Of a DNA stretch of 64,000 bases, positions 25,903-33,693 are shown one piece after another. Within the stretch, counting starts at the first letter, position 1, and every line of letters starts with the position of its first letter. Below the pieces are notes generated by a model. The model saw nothing but the letters and a program-made list of their open reading frames with translations. It was not told the origin of the DNA and made no database searches. The DNA comes from G965215055 sp965242685. GTDB lineage: Bacteria; Pseudomonadota; Gammaproteobacteria; UBA4575. Location of the stretch: assembly GCA_965242685.1 (NCBI GenBank), contig OZ251487.1:682001-746000 (forward strand). The letters are read 5' to 3'. Both the position numbers and the translations under genes were made by a program.

Positions 25903-26867
25903 CTTATTCTAGAATTTTAGGTACGGGGAGTTATTTGCCGGACAAGATTCTGACAAATAAAGACTTGGAAAAAATAGTGGATACTTCCGACCAGTGGATT
26001 CAGGAAAGGACCGGAATAAAGAAACGTCACATTGCAGCAGATGGGGAAACCACCTGTGACCTGGCGGTGAATGCATCCCGCCAAGCACTAGAGATGGCAA
26101 GGAAGACAAAGGCTGATATCGATCTCATTATCGTTGCTACGACTACCGCCGACAAAATTTTTCCGAGTACGGCGTGCTTGCTGCAAAAGCGCTTGGATAT
26201 ACATGGATGTGCGGCATTTGACGTGCAAGCTGTATGCACGGGTTTTGTTTACGCACTTGCTATTGCAGATAATTTTGTTCGTACCGGCTCTGCAAGTTGT
26301 GTGCTGGTTGTAGGCGCCGAAACACTGTCCCGAATCCTGGACTGGAACGATCGTAGCACTTGTGTCTTGTTTGGTGACGGGGCAGGGGCCGTCGTACTCG
26401 GAGCTTCCGAGGAACCTGGAATCTTATCTTCACATTTACATGCAGACGGCAGTTATGAGCACCTGCTGCACGTACCGTACGGCATCTCCATGGGTTATCA
26501 GCAACTGAAGGCCGGTGAGGCGTATGTTTATATGGAAGGCAATGCCGTCTTCAAGATGGCGGTCAACACACTAGGCAGGATCGTCGATGAAACGTTGACT
26601 GCAAACCGAATCAATAAAACTGACATCGACTGGCTGGTTCCGCATCAGGCAAATAACCGTATCATCGAAGCTACTGCACGCAAGTTGAAAATGCCGATGA
26701 GCCAGGTCGTCGTGACTGTAACCGAACATGGCAATACCTCTGCCGCATCCATACCCCTGGCGATGGATGTGGCAGTGCGTGACGGTCGCATCAAGAAAAA
26801 CGAAATACTTATGTTGGAGGCGTTTGGCGGTGGGTTCACGTGGGGGTCGGCCTTGCTGAAGTTTTAA
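25899..26867 (+). CDS. fabH: 3-oxoacyl-ACP synthase III (KAS III)
   Basis: A 322-residue condensing enzyme that starts fatty-acid elongation by joining acetyl-CoA to malonyl-ACP. The catalytic triad is visible: cysteine in VQAVCTGFVYA (about residue 112), histidine in WLVPHQANNRI (about 248) and asparagine in TEHGNTSAASIP (about 278). The N-terminus (SRILGTGSYLPDKILTN) and C-terminus (EAFGGGFTWGSALLKF) are typical. Coupled to plsX through ATGA. Confidence 0.95.
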   Translation: MTYSRILGTGSYLPDKILTNKDLEKIVDTSDQWIQERTGIKKRHIAADGETTCDLAVNASRQALEMARKTKADIDLIIVATTTADKIFPSTACLLQKRLDIHGCAAFDVQAVCTGFVYALAIADNFVRTGSASCVLVVGAETLSRILDWNDRSTCVLFGDGAGAVVLGASEEPGILSSHLHADGSYEHLLHVPYGISMGYQQLKAGEAYVYMEGNAVFKMAVNTLGRIVDETLTANRINKTDIDWLVPHQANNRIIEATARKLKMPMSQVVVTVTEHGNTSAASIPLAMDVAVRDGRIKKNEILMLEAFGGGFTWGSALLKF

Positions 26868-26899
26868 GGGTTGAGAGTAGCCGAATTCTTTGATTATTC

Positions 26900-28738
26900 A
26901 TGTGTAAATCAAGCGGCAATATTAAGTTTGATCATAAACACTTCATACAAACGCTTACTCACGCCCCCGGTGTGTATCGCCTGCTCAACATCAAGGGGGA
27001 ATTGCTTTATATAGGGAAAGCAAAAGACCTGAAAAAGAGGGTAGCCACCTATTTTTCCAAAAAACAGCAAAGCCCGCGTATTGCGAAAGTAGCGTCGCAA
27101 ACTGCTAATGTTGAGATCACGATTACCAATACCGAAGCAGAAGCACTATTACTTGAAAATAACCTAATTAAACAGCACCGCCCTCGCTATAACATATTGC
27201 TTCGGGATGACAAGAGCTATCCCTATATTTTTATATCTTCAAATCACCGTTATCCGCAGATTACTTTTCATCGAGGCCGCCGTAACAAGGCAGGTAAATA
27301 TTTCGGCCCCTATGCAAGTGCGGGGGCAACCAGGAATGCACTCGGTCTGTTGCAAAAAATTTTCAAAACCAGGCAATGTGATGATTCTTTTTTCAATCAT
27401 CGCCGCCGGCCTTGCTTGCAGCATCAAATCAATCGCTGTAGTGCCCCTTGCGTAGGGCTTATAGATGAGGATGTGTATGGCAACGAAATCAAATCTGCAA
27501 TTGAATTTCTTGAGGGTAAAAGTCACCGGCTCATAAATCGCTACGTACAAGGCATGAACAAGGCGGCAGACACATTGGACTATGAGAAAGCGGCTGATTT
27601 CAGAAATAAAATAGAACTATTGCGCAAAATTTCAGAGCAGCAATACGTCAGCTTGGACAGTGGCAACGTAGATGTCATAGCCATTCAATCGGCGGGAGAT
27701 ATTGCCAGTGTGCAGGTTTTTAATATTCGTGCCGGTGTAAATCTTGGAAATAAAAGCTATTTCCCGCGTCTTCCCGAATCGGTTCCGCCTGAAAAGATTC
27801 TTGCGGCATTTATAGGTCAATATTATCTGACTCACGCTATACCAAAAGAAATTATTTCCAGCCATCAGCCTGTTGATGCCGTGCTTTTACAGAAAATGCT
27901 CAGCACTAAGGCCGGCAAAAACGTCTCGATAATATGTTCGCCACGCAGTAAAAGAGCACAATGGCTGAGTATTGCAAAAAAGAATGCGGCGACTACTTTA
28001 CAAGGAAAGTTGGCCTCAAAGGCAAGTTTGATAGGAAGATTCGAAGCCTTGCAGGAAGAGTTGGAGCTTGAGTTTTTACCAATGCGCATTGAGTGCTTTG
28101 ATGTGAGCCACACTCGGGGCGAATCGACGGTGGCCTCATGTGTAGTATTTGAGCAAACGGGGCCGGTCAAGGACGACTATCGTCGTTTCAATGTTGAAGC
28201 TATAAAAGCAGGCGACGATTATGCGGCCATCCATCAAGCTCTTACTCGGCGTTATACACGACTGAAAAAAAGTGAAGGTAAATTCCCTGATATACTGCTT
28301 GTTGACGGTGGCAGAGGGCAAGTCAACAAGGCAAGTGAAGTCATGCATGAACTACAAGTGGAAGGTATACAGGTTATCGGTATTGCCAAGGGGATAGAGA
28401 GGCGGCCCGGCCATGAAACGCTTTTTTTTTCCGATGACAGGAAACCTCTCAACTTGACCGCGCACTCGTTGGCACTGCGTTTAATCCAACAGATTCGAGA
28501 CGAAGCACATCGTTTTGCAATTGCTGGTCACAGGAGACGTCGTACCAAAAGCCGGATGACCTCCCCGCTGGAAGGTATTACCGGGTTGGGCCCCAAACGC
28601 AGACAAAACCTATTGAAGTATTTTGGTGGTATGCGGGGCGTCACTCAAGCAGGGGAGGAAGAGATTGCCAAAGTACCCGGTATCAGCAAGGGTTTGGCAC
28701 AAGCTATTTATCAGCAAATGCACCTCTTCAGAAACTGA
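26900..28738 (+). CDS. uvrC: Excinuclease ABC subunit C
   Basis: A 612-residue nuclease of nucleotide excision repair that makes both incisions beside a lesion. Domain order: GIY-YIG nuclease (about 18-95, GVYRLL...LLYIGKAKDLKKR), cysteine-containing linker (CLQHQINRCSAPCVG, about 172-186), UVR segment binding UvrB (about 205-240, LDYEKAADFRNKIE), RNase H-like nuclease (VECFDVSH-type strand at about 398, VDGGRGQVNKA) and helix-hairpin-helix end (GLGPKRRQNLLKYFGG). It precedes pgsA by six bases, the order typical of gammaproteobacteria. Confidence 0.95.
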   Translation: MCKSSGNIKFDHKHFIQTLTHAPGVYRLLNIKGELLYIGKAKDLKKRVATYFSKKQQSPRIAKVASQTANVEITITNTEAEALLLENNLIKQHRPRYNILLRDDKSYPYIFISSNHRYPQITFHRGRRNKAGKYFGPYASAGATRNALGLLQKIFKTRQCDDSFFNHRRRPCLQHQINRCSAPCVGLIDEDVYGNEIKSAIEFLEGKSHRLINRYVQGMNKAADTLDYEKAADFRNKIELLRKISEQQYVSLDSGNVDVIAIQSAGDIASVQVFNIRAGVNLGNKSYFPRLPESVPPEKILAAFIGQYYLTHAIPKEIISSHQPVDAVLLQKMLSTKAGKNVSIICSPRSKRAQWLSIAKKNAATTLQGKLASKASLIGRFEALQEELELEFLPMRIECFDVSHTRGESTVASCVVFEQTGPVKDDYRRFNVEAIKAGDDYAAIHQALTRRYTRLKKSEGKFPDILLVDGGRGQVNKASEVMHELQVEGIQVIGIAKGIERRPGHETLFFSDDRKPLNLTAHSLALRLIQQIRDEAHRFAIAGHRRRRTKSRMTSPLEGITGLGPKRRQNLLKYFGGMRGVTQAGEEEIAKVPGISKGLAQAIYQQMHLFRN

Positions 28739-28744
28739 TTCGAC

Positions 28745-29308
28745 ATGATATATAGCGTACCTAACATACTGACAGCCATAAGGATATTTGTCATTCCACT
28801 GCTGGTGCTGACGTACTGTATTCCACCAAACCATTGGGGCATGCCTGCTGCGGCGCTATTATTTGGTTTGGCTTCATTAACTGACTGGTTTGACGGCTAC
28901 CTGGCACGTAAGCTAAATCAAAGCTCGAAGCTGGGCACATTCTTGGACCCGATTGCGGACAAATTAATCATAGTTACTGCGCTTGTAGTAATTATCAACG
29001 AGTATGGCAAGCTATTTATCCTGATCCCGGCATTAGTTATCATCAGCAGAGAAATCGTTGTCTCAGCTCTGCGTGAATGGATGTCGGAGTTGGGTCGGCG
29101 CAAGTCTGTCTCGGTGTCGCTGGCGGGCAAGATAAAAACTACTTTTCAGATGACAGCATTGTTCCTGTTGTTATACTATTATCCAATTGTAGGAATACCC
29201 GTGTTTGAGGTTGGCGTGTGGTTGTTGTATGCCGCAGCCATACTCACGCTATGGTCAATGATGGTCTATATCGTACGTGCAGTGAATGCAAGTAAAGTAG
29301 TATTGTGA
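28745..29308 (+). CDS. pgsA: CDP-diacylglycerol-glycerol-3-phosphate 3-phosphatidyltransferase
   Basis: A 187-residue inner-membrane enzyme that makes phosphatidylglycerol-phosphate. It contains the complete CDP-alcohol phosphotransferase motif DWFDGYLAR...GTFLDPIAD (about 46-72), about five membrane segments and the start YSVPNILTAIRI. The dephosphorylating partner PgpA is encoded at 53164-53649. The gene leads into a tRNA cluster, an arrangement also seen in related bacteria. Confidence 0.94.
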   Translation: MIYSVPNILTAIRIFVIPLLVLTYCIPPNHWGMPAAALLFGLASLTDWFDGYLARKLNQSSKLGTFLDPIADKLIIVTALVVIINEYGKLFILIPALVIISREIVVSALREWMSELGRRKSVSVSLAGKIKTTFQMTALFLLLYYYPIVGIPVFEVGVWLLYAAAILTLWSMMVYIVRAVNASKVVL

Positions 29309-29317
29309 CGGAACCTA

Positions 29318-29345
29318 TTGGCTCACTTATTTCTTTCAATAAGAT
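29318..29345 (+). promoter_or_regulatory. Possible promoter of the tRNA cluster
   Basis: TTGGCT (29318-29323) and TAAGAT (29340-29345) are separated by 16 bases and lie just before tRNA-Gly, leaving about 10 bases to a likely start. The match to sigma-70 consensus is partial. Transcription from pgsA could also serve the tRNAs. Confidence 0.35.
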
Positions 29346-29361
29346 ATAAATTGGATACTCT

Positions 29362-29437
29362 GCGGGAATAGCTCAGTTGGTAGAGCGCAACCTTGCCAAG
29401 GTTGAGGTCGCGAGTTCGAGCCTCGTTTCCCGCTCCA
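29362..29437 (+). tRNA. tRNA-Gly (GCC)
   Basis: A 76-base cloverleaf with acceptor stem GCGGGAA/TTCCCGC, D-loop AGCTCAGTTGGTAGAGC, anticodon stem-loop CAACCTTGCCAAGGTTG (anticodon GCC), TTCGAGC T-loop and encoded CCA. First of three tRNAs after pgsA. Confidence 0.97.
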
Positions 29438-29500
29438 ATTTAAACTTCAGAACTAGGCCGTGCTTTTCTTTTTACAGGCCATACATTACAAGTGGATGAC

Positions 29501-29574
29501 GGCTAGGTGGCAGAGTGGTTATGCAGCGGCCTGCAAAGCCGTGGACACCGGTTCGATTCCGGTCCTAGCCTCCA
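29501..29574 (+). tRNA. tRNA-Cys (GCA)
   Basis: A 74-base cloverleaf with acceptor stem GGCTAGG/CCTAGCC, anticodon loop CTGCAAA (anticodon GCA), GGTTCGATTCC T-arm and encoded CCA. One base separates it from tRNA-Leu. Confidence 0.96.
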
Positions 29575-29575
29575 T

Positions 29576-29664
29576 GCCCGGGTGGCGAAATTGGTAGACG
29601 CAAGGGACTTAAAATCCCTCGGAGCTTAACCTCCGTGCCGGTTCGAGTCCGGCCTCGGGCACCA
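29576..29664 (+). tRNA. tRNA-Leu (TAA)
   Basis: An 89-base class II tRNA with acceptor stem GCCCGGG/CTCGGGC, anticodon loop ACTTAAAA (anticodon TAA), a long variable arm (CGGAGCTTAACCTCCG) and encoded CCA. Confidence 0.96.
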
Positions 29665-29955
29665 TAAGAAATAAAATTTAAAAATATATATGTACCAACT
29701 GGTTATTCTGAGTTTGATATTTAGTGTATCTCTTCCGATAAAGCTGTGATATTCTAAACAGCATGATGGCTTGTGTGCATTCATAGAATGCCGAAAAGGC
29801 ATGTATGAAAAACCAGAAGGAGAGATAACTAAATAATAGATAACTTCTTGTAGTCATCAGCCGGCGTAACCAACATTTAGCAACCCTTTCTCCTCTAGTT
29901 GGGTTATTAACTACAACGTATAAAAGCTAAAGTCGTTATGCAAAAAGGCAAATGT
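29665..29955. other. Gene-free stretch after tRNA-Leu, possible small RNA or fur leader
   Basis: About 290 bases hold no credible gene. Short hairpins are visible: ATGCC-GAAAA-GGCAT (about 29788-29802) and CAACCC...GGGTT flanking a pyrimidine-rich loop (about 29880-29908), and the stretch leads to a strong terminator at 29956. A structured RNA ending at the terminator, or simply the tail of the tRNA transcript, would fit. No known RNA family was recognised. Confidence 0.4.
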
Positions 29956-29982
29956 AACCCGCCTATCACGGCGGGTTTTTTT
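29956..29982 (+). terminator. Rho-independent terminator before fur
   Basis: An 8-bp stem AACCCGCC/GGCGGGTT with a six-base loop (TATCAC) runs straight into a T-run (29976-29982). It would end transcription coming from pgsA and the tRNAs, or from a small RNA in the preceding stretch. Confidence 0.88.
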
Positions 29983-30088
29983 ATTGCGCGTCATTTTTCA
30001 GTTTCATTAAGCAATTTGTTACGGAAAGCGTTATGATGCTCATGAGGACGACAATGAAGAGAGCTTAAAAACAACCAGTAAACTCGTA

Positions 30089-30520
30089 ATGGAAAATCAA
30101 GACCTAAGACGTGCCGGATTGAAAGTAACCCTGCCCAGGATGAAAATCCTGGAGATTCTTGAAAACTCTGATAAAAGACATCTGAGTGCCGAAGATATCT
30201 ATAAGATACTATTGAATACTGGTGAAGAAATCGGGCTTGCAACCATATACAGGGTGCTTACCCAGTTTCAGGATGCGGGGTTGGTCATTCGCCATCGTTT
30301 TGAAACAAGCCAAGCCGTATTTGAGTTGGAGCGAGGCAAACACCATGACCATCTGATTTGTGTCAAGTGTGGCAGAATTATTGAGTTTGTCGATGAATCC
30401 ATAGAGAGCAAACAAAAAGAGATTGCCGAGAAAAACGGCTTCAAGATTTCGGATCACTCTCTGATTATTTATGGTATATGCAGCGATCAGAACTGCGATA
30501 GGAATAGGCCTGATATTTGA
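30089..30520 (+). CDS. fur: Ferric uptake regulator Fur
   Basis: A 143-residue metal-dependent repressor. The N-terminal winged helix (about 1-83; AEDIYKILLNTGEEIGLATIYRVL) is followed by the metal-binding dimer domain with HHDHLICVKCGRIIEF (about 87-102), which carries the histidines and the CxxC pair, and a C-terminal pair in YGICSDQNC. It starts at ATG 30089, about 105 bases after the terminator, so it has its own promoter. I found no clear Fur box in the window. Confidence 0.95.
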   Translation: MENQDLRRAGLKVTLPRMKILEILENSDKRHLSAEDIYKILLNTGEEIGLATIYRVLTQFQDAGLVIRHRFETSQAVFELERGKHHDHLICVKCGRIIEFVDESIESKQKEIAEKNGFKISDHSLIIYGICSDQNCDRNRPDI

Positions 30521-30552
30521 AGCACACAAGACTCGCAGCTTTTTTTCAGGCC

Positions 30553-31326
30553 TTAAGTGCGGACACCAACACCTTTGTTCAACAAGTAAAGACAGATTAA
30601 AAACAAAGCCGTCAAAAATCCGGTAATTACGTACATTGCAGTAGCAAAACTTACATCTGAAGTGCCAAGCACACCCATTCTGAAACTGTTTATCATATAG
30701 AGGACAGGGTTTGTTAGCGACACCTTTTTCCAGAAATCTGGCAGCATTTCAATATTAAAAAAAATTCCACCTAGATACGTCAGCGGCGTAAGTACAAATG
30801 TTGGAATTATCGAAATATCATCAAAGCTCTTGGCGAAGATTCCGTTAATCAAGCCTGCGATGGAAAACAGGGCGGCAGTCAATATCGAAGTAATCAATAC
30901 TATGCCAATGCTGTGAATTTGCAGCCGTGTAAAAAACAGCGCAACAAGAGTCACTGCCAAGCCCACCACTATGCCACGCACGATCCCTCCGAGCGTAAAC
31001 CCCAATATAATAATATAATTGGGCATAGGTGATACGAGCATTTCCTCTATGTGCCTTTGAAACTTGGAACTGTAAAAAGAGGAAACCGAATTGGCATAAG
31101 AGTTCGTGATAATCCCCATCATGATTAGGCCGGGAGCAATAAATTCAATATAGGGATATCCCCCCATGTCACCGATTTGTGAACCAATGAACTTTCCCAT
31201 GATAATAAAATACAGTGCCGCAGTAATTGCTGAAGGCAGAATGGTTTGAATCCAGATTCTCGAAAAACGGCGGATTTCTTTTATTACGATAGTATGTAAC
31301 GCCAATAACTGTTTTGTAAGCGTCAT
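30553..31326 (-). CDS. yadH: ABC-2 type transporter permease, YadH-like
   Basis: A 257-residue integral membrane protein with six hydrophobic segments and the ABC-2 family region TFVLTPLTYLGGIFF (about 176-190). The N-terminus (IVIKEIRRFSRIWIQTILP) is typical of YadH/NodJ-type permeases. Its start overlaps the end of the ATPase gene by four bases, so the two form one exporter. The substrate is unknown; YadGH-type exporters are thought to move glycan or lipid-linked compounds. Confidence 0.88.
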   Translation of the reverse strand: MTLTKQLLALHTIVIKEIRRFSRIWIQTILPSAITAALYFIIMGKFIGSQIGDMGGYPYIEFIAPGLIMMGIITNSYANSVSSFYSSKFQRHIEEMLVSPMPNYIIILGFTLGGIVRGIVVGLAVTLVALFFTRLQIHSIGIVLITSILTAALFSIAGLINGIFAKSFDDISIIPTFVLTPLTYLGGIFFNIEMLPDFWKKVSLTNPVLYMINSFRMGVLGTSDVSFATAMYVITGFLTALFLICLYLLNKGVGVRT

Positions 31327-32255
31327 GACAGCAACCTGTTGAAGCCGTTGGTGAGAGTAAGAAACAGCTCTTCCAAACGATTAGTTTTATTCCTGATACT
31401 TAACACCGTGATGTCACGTTGATGTAGCAGGTCAAGCAATTCATGCAAGGTCTTGTCACCGGACAAGGTGACTTCAAGTGTTTTTTTGTCGACGATTTTG
31501 TAACTATAGCCTTCAAGGTACGGAGATTTTGCTATTGGATGTTGAAGATAAAGGACGAAACTTTCTTCTTTCAACTTTTCGAGGAGGTTGCGCATGGAGG
31601 CATCTACGACAATTTTGCCGTGATTAATGATTGCGATATTTCTACAAAATCTTTCCGCTTCCTCAAGATAGTGAGTGGTCAGGATAATCGTTTTACCACT
31701 CTCGTTAATCTTTTGAATCAATTCCCAGATGTTGCGGCGAGTCTTGATATCAACTCCTGCGGTAGGCTCATCCAGGATGAGTAATGTAGGGTCATGCACC
31801 AGTGCACGTGCGATCATAAGTTTGCGTTTCATACCACCGGAAAGCTCTCTTGGAGTATCTCTTCGCCTTTCCCACAGGCCCAGTTTACTCAGGCAATTTT
31901 TTGTTGCTTCAAGGGCCATGCGGTTACTTAGCCCGAAATAACCTGCTTGACTTTTGACAATTTCTACGAGCGGCTCAAAGTTGTTGAAATTGAATTCCTG
32001 CGGCACTACGCCTATTTTACTTTTTGCCTGGGAAAAATGAGTGTCAATGTCATGGCCCATTACGTGGACTTTGCCCGAGGACTTGTTTATCAGAGACGTT
32101 ATGATACCTATTAACGTGGACTTACCCGCTCCGTTCGGCCCCAGCAAGGCAAAAAAATCACCTATTCCTACTTTCAGGTTTATATCATCCAGGGCAACGG
32201 TTTCATTGCCATAAGTTTTGCTCAGCCCTTTTATCGACAGCGCATATTCAGTCAT
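31323..32255 (-). CDS. yadG: ABC transporter ATP-binding protein, YadG-like
   Basis: A 310-residue ATPase with Walker A GPNGAGKST (39-47), signature LSGGMKRK (about 138), Walker B LLILDEPTAGVD (about 158) and H-loop LTTHYLEEAE. The C-terminal extra domain (about 220-310) is common in drug and polysaccharide exporters of the ABC-2 class. It pairs with the permease encoded directly downstream. Confidence 0.9.
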   Translation of the reverse strand: MTEYALSIKGLSKTYGNETVALDDINLKVGIGDFFALLGPNGAGKSTLIGIITSLINKSSGKVHVMGHDIDTHFSQAKSKIGVVPQEFNFNNFEPLVEIVKSQAGYFGLSNRMALEATKNCLSKLGLWERRRDTPRELSGGMKRKLMIARALVHDPTLLILDEPTAGVDIKTRRNIWELIQKINESGKTIILTTHYLEEAERFCRNIAIINHGKIVVDASMRNLLEKLKEESFVLYLQHPIAKSPYLEGYSYKIVDKKTLEVTLSGDKTLHELLDLLHQRDITVLSIRNKTNRLEELFLTLTNGFNRLLS

Positions 32256-32319
32256 GGTTTGATATCTGAACCAGAAGACCCTTGTCCGCGAGAGGGAAGG
32301 GGGTAGGTTGAACGATGAG

Positions 32320-33678
32320 TTATCTCGCTATTAACGGAACTCTTTTTATAATCAGTGTTAATCGCCTGCCAAGCTTCAGCAATGGATACACAAGCCAGGC
32401 GATGGCGCGTGAACCGAAAAAAAGATGATTAAAGATATTGAAAGTACTTTTCTTTCCGGGCAGTAACGCCAGCATATGCAGTGCATCATCGCCAGTGTGG
32501 TAACGTCCGTTCATCTTCAGTACCATACCTTTGTTCAAGTCATAGGGTAGGGCTTTTATTTCTTCGACGAGGGGGCCGCCTTCGCGGGCATTGACAAGAA
32601 TCAGTTCACCGATGGCATTCCTGACGTCAACAAGACGCGAATAATTCGAGCAGAAAGGGCACTCACCGTCATAGACCAACCATGCCTTTTTCGCACCTTT
32701 CCCCAAGTGCTTTCGTGCATACCGCAAACGGAAGGGGAATCCGAGTATAGGCAGTGATCGTACCATGCCGCTCAATGAAAACTGGTTTGGAGCAAACGGT
32801 GATAAAATTAAAAATATGGCCCATATAGGTATATAAGTATAAGTGGAAAATCCTAGTAACCACCATATTCCGTAGTGAAATAAAATTGCTACGACTCCAA
32901 AGGCTCGTTGCAAGTGAGGCCTGAACAAGGAAATCAGCATGAAAAACTGTACATAGACAAAGCACAAGTAGAAGAATTGCATTATAAACTGATGGGGTAC
33001 GCTAAGCGGTACCATCGGTGGTACGGGTGTGGAATTGGAATCGTTCATCATGCGGTCCAGCACAATCCTGACAAAGGCATCCGAGGAGAACAGTTCCAAA
33101 CCTCCTATAGCCAATTTCCAAAATCCACTCAAGCTATAAGCGAGCAATAAAACGCATTGTGTGAACCAGAAAACCATGTTACAAGTCATGGCATCCTTTC
33201 TCGTCATTTTGTCCGGACGACCCATTGAAGGTGGAAGGAACAGCAGAGTAAAACTAGCGTATACGTATAGATGGCGACCGTTATTTATGGAGCCATAAGA
33301 ATTGGCTACAGCAATAAAGAGGAAGCAGTACAGAAAAATAATGAAGCGAAATATAAACACGCCAGGAAAGAGTAATCCAAGCAGTGCAATCAACGCGCCT
33401 ATGGAAGTAATGAGGGTGGTGCGATCAAGCCATTCTACACCAATCAACGTATCAATAAGTACCACCGGCCATAGAGGGTCGGTAAATGGAAGCCCTGTAA
33501 AGGCATCCTTAAACTCCATATTTGTCAAGATAAGGTAAACCAAGATTGCATAATAGATACGGACGAATTGCACAGCTTTCACGGCAGTTTCCGAAAAATC
33601 GGATATTGTGCGGCGATCACCGGTATCCACCTGCAAGATGAGTTGGCGTATTCGCCTCAAAATACGGGATATGCGCAT
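32320..33678 (-). CDS. HTTM-like membrane protein fused to a DCC thiol oxidoreductase domain
   Basis: A 452-residue protein. Residues about 35-310 contain roughly eight hydrophobic segments in the pattern of HTTM (vitamin K carboxylase-like) proteins, including VANSYGSINNGRHLYVYAS. The C-terminus is a DCC/DUF393 domain beginning VYDGECPFCSNYSRLV (335-350) with the CPFC redox motif. The substrate is not known. It starts 15 bases after a gene encoding two copies of the recurring domain, whose copies all keep two cysteines, so a role in forming or isomerising those disulfides is a reasonable guess. The upstream ABC genes are same-strand but 64 bases away. Confidence 0.75.
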   Translation of the reverse strand: MRISRILRRIRQLILQVDTGDRRTISDFSETAVKAVQFVRIYYAILVYLILTNMEFKDAFTGLPFTDPLWPVVLIDTLIGVEWLDRTTLITSIGALIALLGLLFPGVFIFRFIIFLYCFLFIAVANSYGSINNGRHLYVYASFTLLFLPPSMGRPDKMTRKDAMTCNMVFWFTQCVLLLAYSLSGFWKLAIGGLELFSSDAFVRIVLDRMMNDSNSTPVPPMVPLSVPHQFIMQFFYLCFVYVQFFMLISLFRPHLQRAFGVVAILFHYGIWWLLGFSTYTYIPIWAIFLILSPFAPNQFSLSGMVRSLPILGFPFRLRYARKHLGKGAKKAWLVYDGECPFCSNYSRLVDVRNAIGELILVNAREGGPLVEEIKALPYDLNKGMVLKMNGRYHTGDDALHMLALLPGKKSTFNIFNHLFFGSRAIAWLVYPLLKLGRRLTLIIKRVPLIAR

Positions 33679-33693
33679 TTACCGCTAATTAGG

